From contig CAMCIP010000044.1 of assembly GCA_945874855.1 (NCBI GenBank), positions 1 through 13,181 of the forward strand: 13,181 bases of DNA. The letters are read 5' to 3'. Numbering within the stretch: position 1 is the first letter of the stretch; each line of letters begins with the position of its first letter. This document shows positions 12,974-13,181 of the stretch, piece after piece. The translations under genes and the position numbers were made by a program. Source of the DNA: Brevundimonas vancanneytii. GTDB lineage: Bacteria > Pseudomonadota > Alphaproteobacteria > Caulobacterales > Caulobacteraceae. Below the pieces are notes generated by a model that was given only the letters and a program-made list of their open reading frames with translations, did no database searches and was not told the DNA's origin.

Positions 12974-13181
12974 ATGATGATGATGAAGACGGCGGGTGGA
13001 CCGGCGACGCCGGTCTGGGCCCGATCGACGAAGGCGGCCCCCCTGCCGCCGTGGATGTGGGCCGGGATCGCCTTGTCGGTCGCGGCGCATGCGGGGGTCG
13101 GGGTCTGGCTGGTGGCGCAGCGGTGGACGCCGCCGGCGGCGTTCGTCACGCCGGACGAGACGCCGCCGATGGTCATCGATC
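12974..13181 (+). CDS. TonB-family energy transducer, N-terminal part (3' end outside window)
   Basis: The frame is open from ATG 12974 to the window end, 69 residues without a stop. The layout is that of TonB: a short basic cytoplasmic segment (ARSTKA), one membrane helix at about residues 27-47 and then a Pro/Thr-rich periplasmic start (TPPAAFVTPDETPPMVID). The helix contains SVAAHAG, with S35 and H39 matching the Ser-x3-His motif by which TonB helices engage ExbB-ExbD and transmit the proton gradient to outer-membrane receptors. GAGGGAG at 12959-12965 sits eight bases ahead of the first of four consecutive ATG codons, so the exact initiator could be any of them. No exbB, exbD or receptor gene is in view. 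The rest, including the C-terminal receptor-binding domain, lies outside. Confidence 0.85.
   Translation, partial: MMMMKTAGGPATPVWARSTKAAPLPPWMWAGIALSVAAHAGVGVWLVAQRWTPPAAFVTPDETPPMVID

Overview
The window is very GC-rich. It reads as chromosomal DNA of an alphaproteobacterium, most likely of the Caulobacterales (Caulobacter/Brevundimonas type). The grounds are two DUF2336 proteins, an NAD kinase with GGDGF at the catalytic site, TTAA-based CtrA-like boxes, sparse GANTC sites and GTG/TTG starts. The genus is an inference. I see no rRNA, tRNA, CRISPR array, insertion sequence or prophage. The content is housekeeping, envelope and probably cell-cycle or signalling genes.

Layout. At 1-1352 (+) lie the C-terminal part of an M16 metallopeptidase and a TetR-family regulator. 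From 8170 down to 1349 (-) runs a co-directional block: class II aldolase/adducin-family protein, then a small beta-barrel-like exported protein joined to it by an ATGA overlap, then a periplasmic adaptor and an RND efflux permease joined by a second ATGA overlap, and finally a type IV prepilin peptidase. A large GC hairpin directly follows the RND stop. The prepilin peptidase and TetR genes meet tail to tail and share four bases at their stop codons.

From 8306 to 12844 lies the most interesting part: DUF2336 protein A, NAD kinase and an orphan Hpt phosphotransfer protein on +, converging on DUF2336 protein B and a lytic transglycosylase on -. A TonB-type energy transducer starts at 12974 (+) and runs off the end. 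The tetranucleotide TTAA appears only four times by eye in the window. Every copy is intergenic and upstream of a gene of this second block, and three of the four form TTAA-N7-TTNN boxes close to the CtrA consensus.

How the genes could work together. The adaptor and permease form the inner two parts of a tripartite multidrug pump; its TolC-type outer channel is not in the window. The DUF2336/Hpt/transglycosylase block looks like a small signalling and envelope module, possibly under cell-cycle control. That is a hypothesis drawn from gene order and the TTAA boxes; no function for DUF2336 is established here.
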